Made by a program: the position numbers and the translations under genes. Shown here piece after piece: positions 6,429 through 6,756 of a stretch of DNA of 6,756 bases. Below the pieces are notes generated by a model. That model saw only the letters and a program-made list of their open reading frames with translations, made no database searches and was not told the DNA's origin. Numbering within the stretch: the first letter of the stretch is position 1; the number at the start of each line of letters is the position of its first letter. This DNA is from an uncultured Lachnospiraceae bacterium (GTDB lineage: Bacteria > Bacillota > Clostridia > Lachnospirales > Lachnospiraceae), in NCBI GenBank assembly GCA_910578715.1, contig CAJTRL010000102.1, positions 1-6,756 of the forward strand, written 5' to 3'.

Positions 6429-6756
6429 ATGGATAATCATATAGTGTTGAGTATATGTATACCGACTTTTAACAGAAGGGATGTTGTATATGAATGTGTG
6501 ACGGAAATATTGAATAATTATCATAAGGATGACATCGCCGTGATTGTAGTGGATAATTGCTCAACAGATGGAACGAGGGAAAAATTAGCTGAGATACATG
6601 ATGTTAGATTTAAGTATTATAGAAATGATACAAATACAAAGTATATGAATTTGCTTATTGCACTTAGTTATGCAGAGGGACAGTTTAGCATGCTTCTGTC
6701 AGATGAGGACAATGTAGACGTAGTATTTTTACAGGAACTGGTACAATATTTGGATA
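6429..6756 (+). CDS. Family 2 glycosyltransferase, N-terminal part (truncated by window end)
   Basis: The frame opens at ATG 6429, 17 bases after the rfbG stop, and stays open for 109 codons to the window end. The visible part is a GT-A nucleotide-sugar-binding domain of family GT2: first strand LSICIPTFNR (7-16), the VVDNCSTDGT motif (40-49) that contacts the nucleotide, and MLLSDEDN (87-94), which occupies the place of the metal-binding DxD/DDD motif. There is no signal peptide or membrane segment in the visible part, so it probably acts on the cytoplasmic face. GT2 enzymes with a similar N-terminus include abequosyl- and other deoxysugar transferases, so transfer of the CDP-deoxysugar product is a reasonable guess, but the acceptor and donor cannot be read from this fragment. 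Confidence 0.85.
   Translation, partial: MDNHIVLSICIPTFNRRDVVYECVTEILNNYHKDDIAVIVVDNCSTDGTREKLAEIHDVRFKYYRNDTNTKYMNLLIALSYAEGQFSMLLSDEDNVDVVFLQELVQYLD

Overview
The window is one stretch of a surface-glycan or flagellin-glycosylation locus from a low-GC Gram-positive bacterium, most likely a clostridial or Lachnospiraceae-type Firmicute. This rests on AT-rich DNA, heavy use of AGA/AGG and ATA codons, AGGAG-like ribosome binding sites before most genes, and the protein families present. That host assignment is inference; no marker gene is present. All eight genes lie on the + strand with short gaps or overlaps and no recognisable terminator, so they look like part of one long operon that runs off both ends.

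Bases 1-3322 form a nonulosonic-acid module: the C-terminal third of an N-acetyl sugar amidotransferase (PseA/WbpG/WbuX type), a NeuB-family synthase (LegI-like), a NeuC-family hydrolysing UDP-sugar 2-epimerase (LegG-like) and a NeuA-family CMP-sugar synthetase (LegF-like). In order of reaction, the epimerase releases a 2-epimerised free sugar, the synthase condenses it with phosphoenolpyruvate to a nine-carbon sialic-acid-like sugar, and the cytidylyltransferase activates it as the CMP-sugar. The amidotransferase would replace an acyl oxygen by nitrogen to give an acetamidino group. The synthase motifs and the amidotransferase favour legionaminic acid over N-acetylneuraminic acid. The 4,6-dehydratase and aminotransferase (LegB, LegC) that would settle this are not in the window.

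Bases 3390-6411 form a CDP-6-deoxyhexose module: glucose-1-phosphate cytidylyltransferase (RfbF) and CDP-glucose 4,6-dehydratase (RfbG), making CDP-4-keto-6-deoxyglucose. A two-domain FkbM-family methyltransferase sits between them. The 3-dehydratase RfbH and later enzymes are not seen. At the right edge the first 109 codons of a family 2 glycosyltransferase begin, probably one that transfers one of these sugars.

There is no mobile element, CRISPR array, RNA gene or intergenic gap over 100 bases. The most unusual point is the bipartite methyltransferase between rfbF and rfbG, next to a possibly amidinated legionaminic acid pathway.
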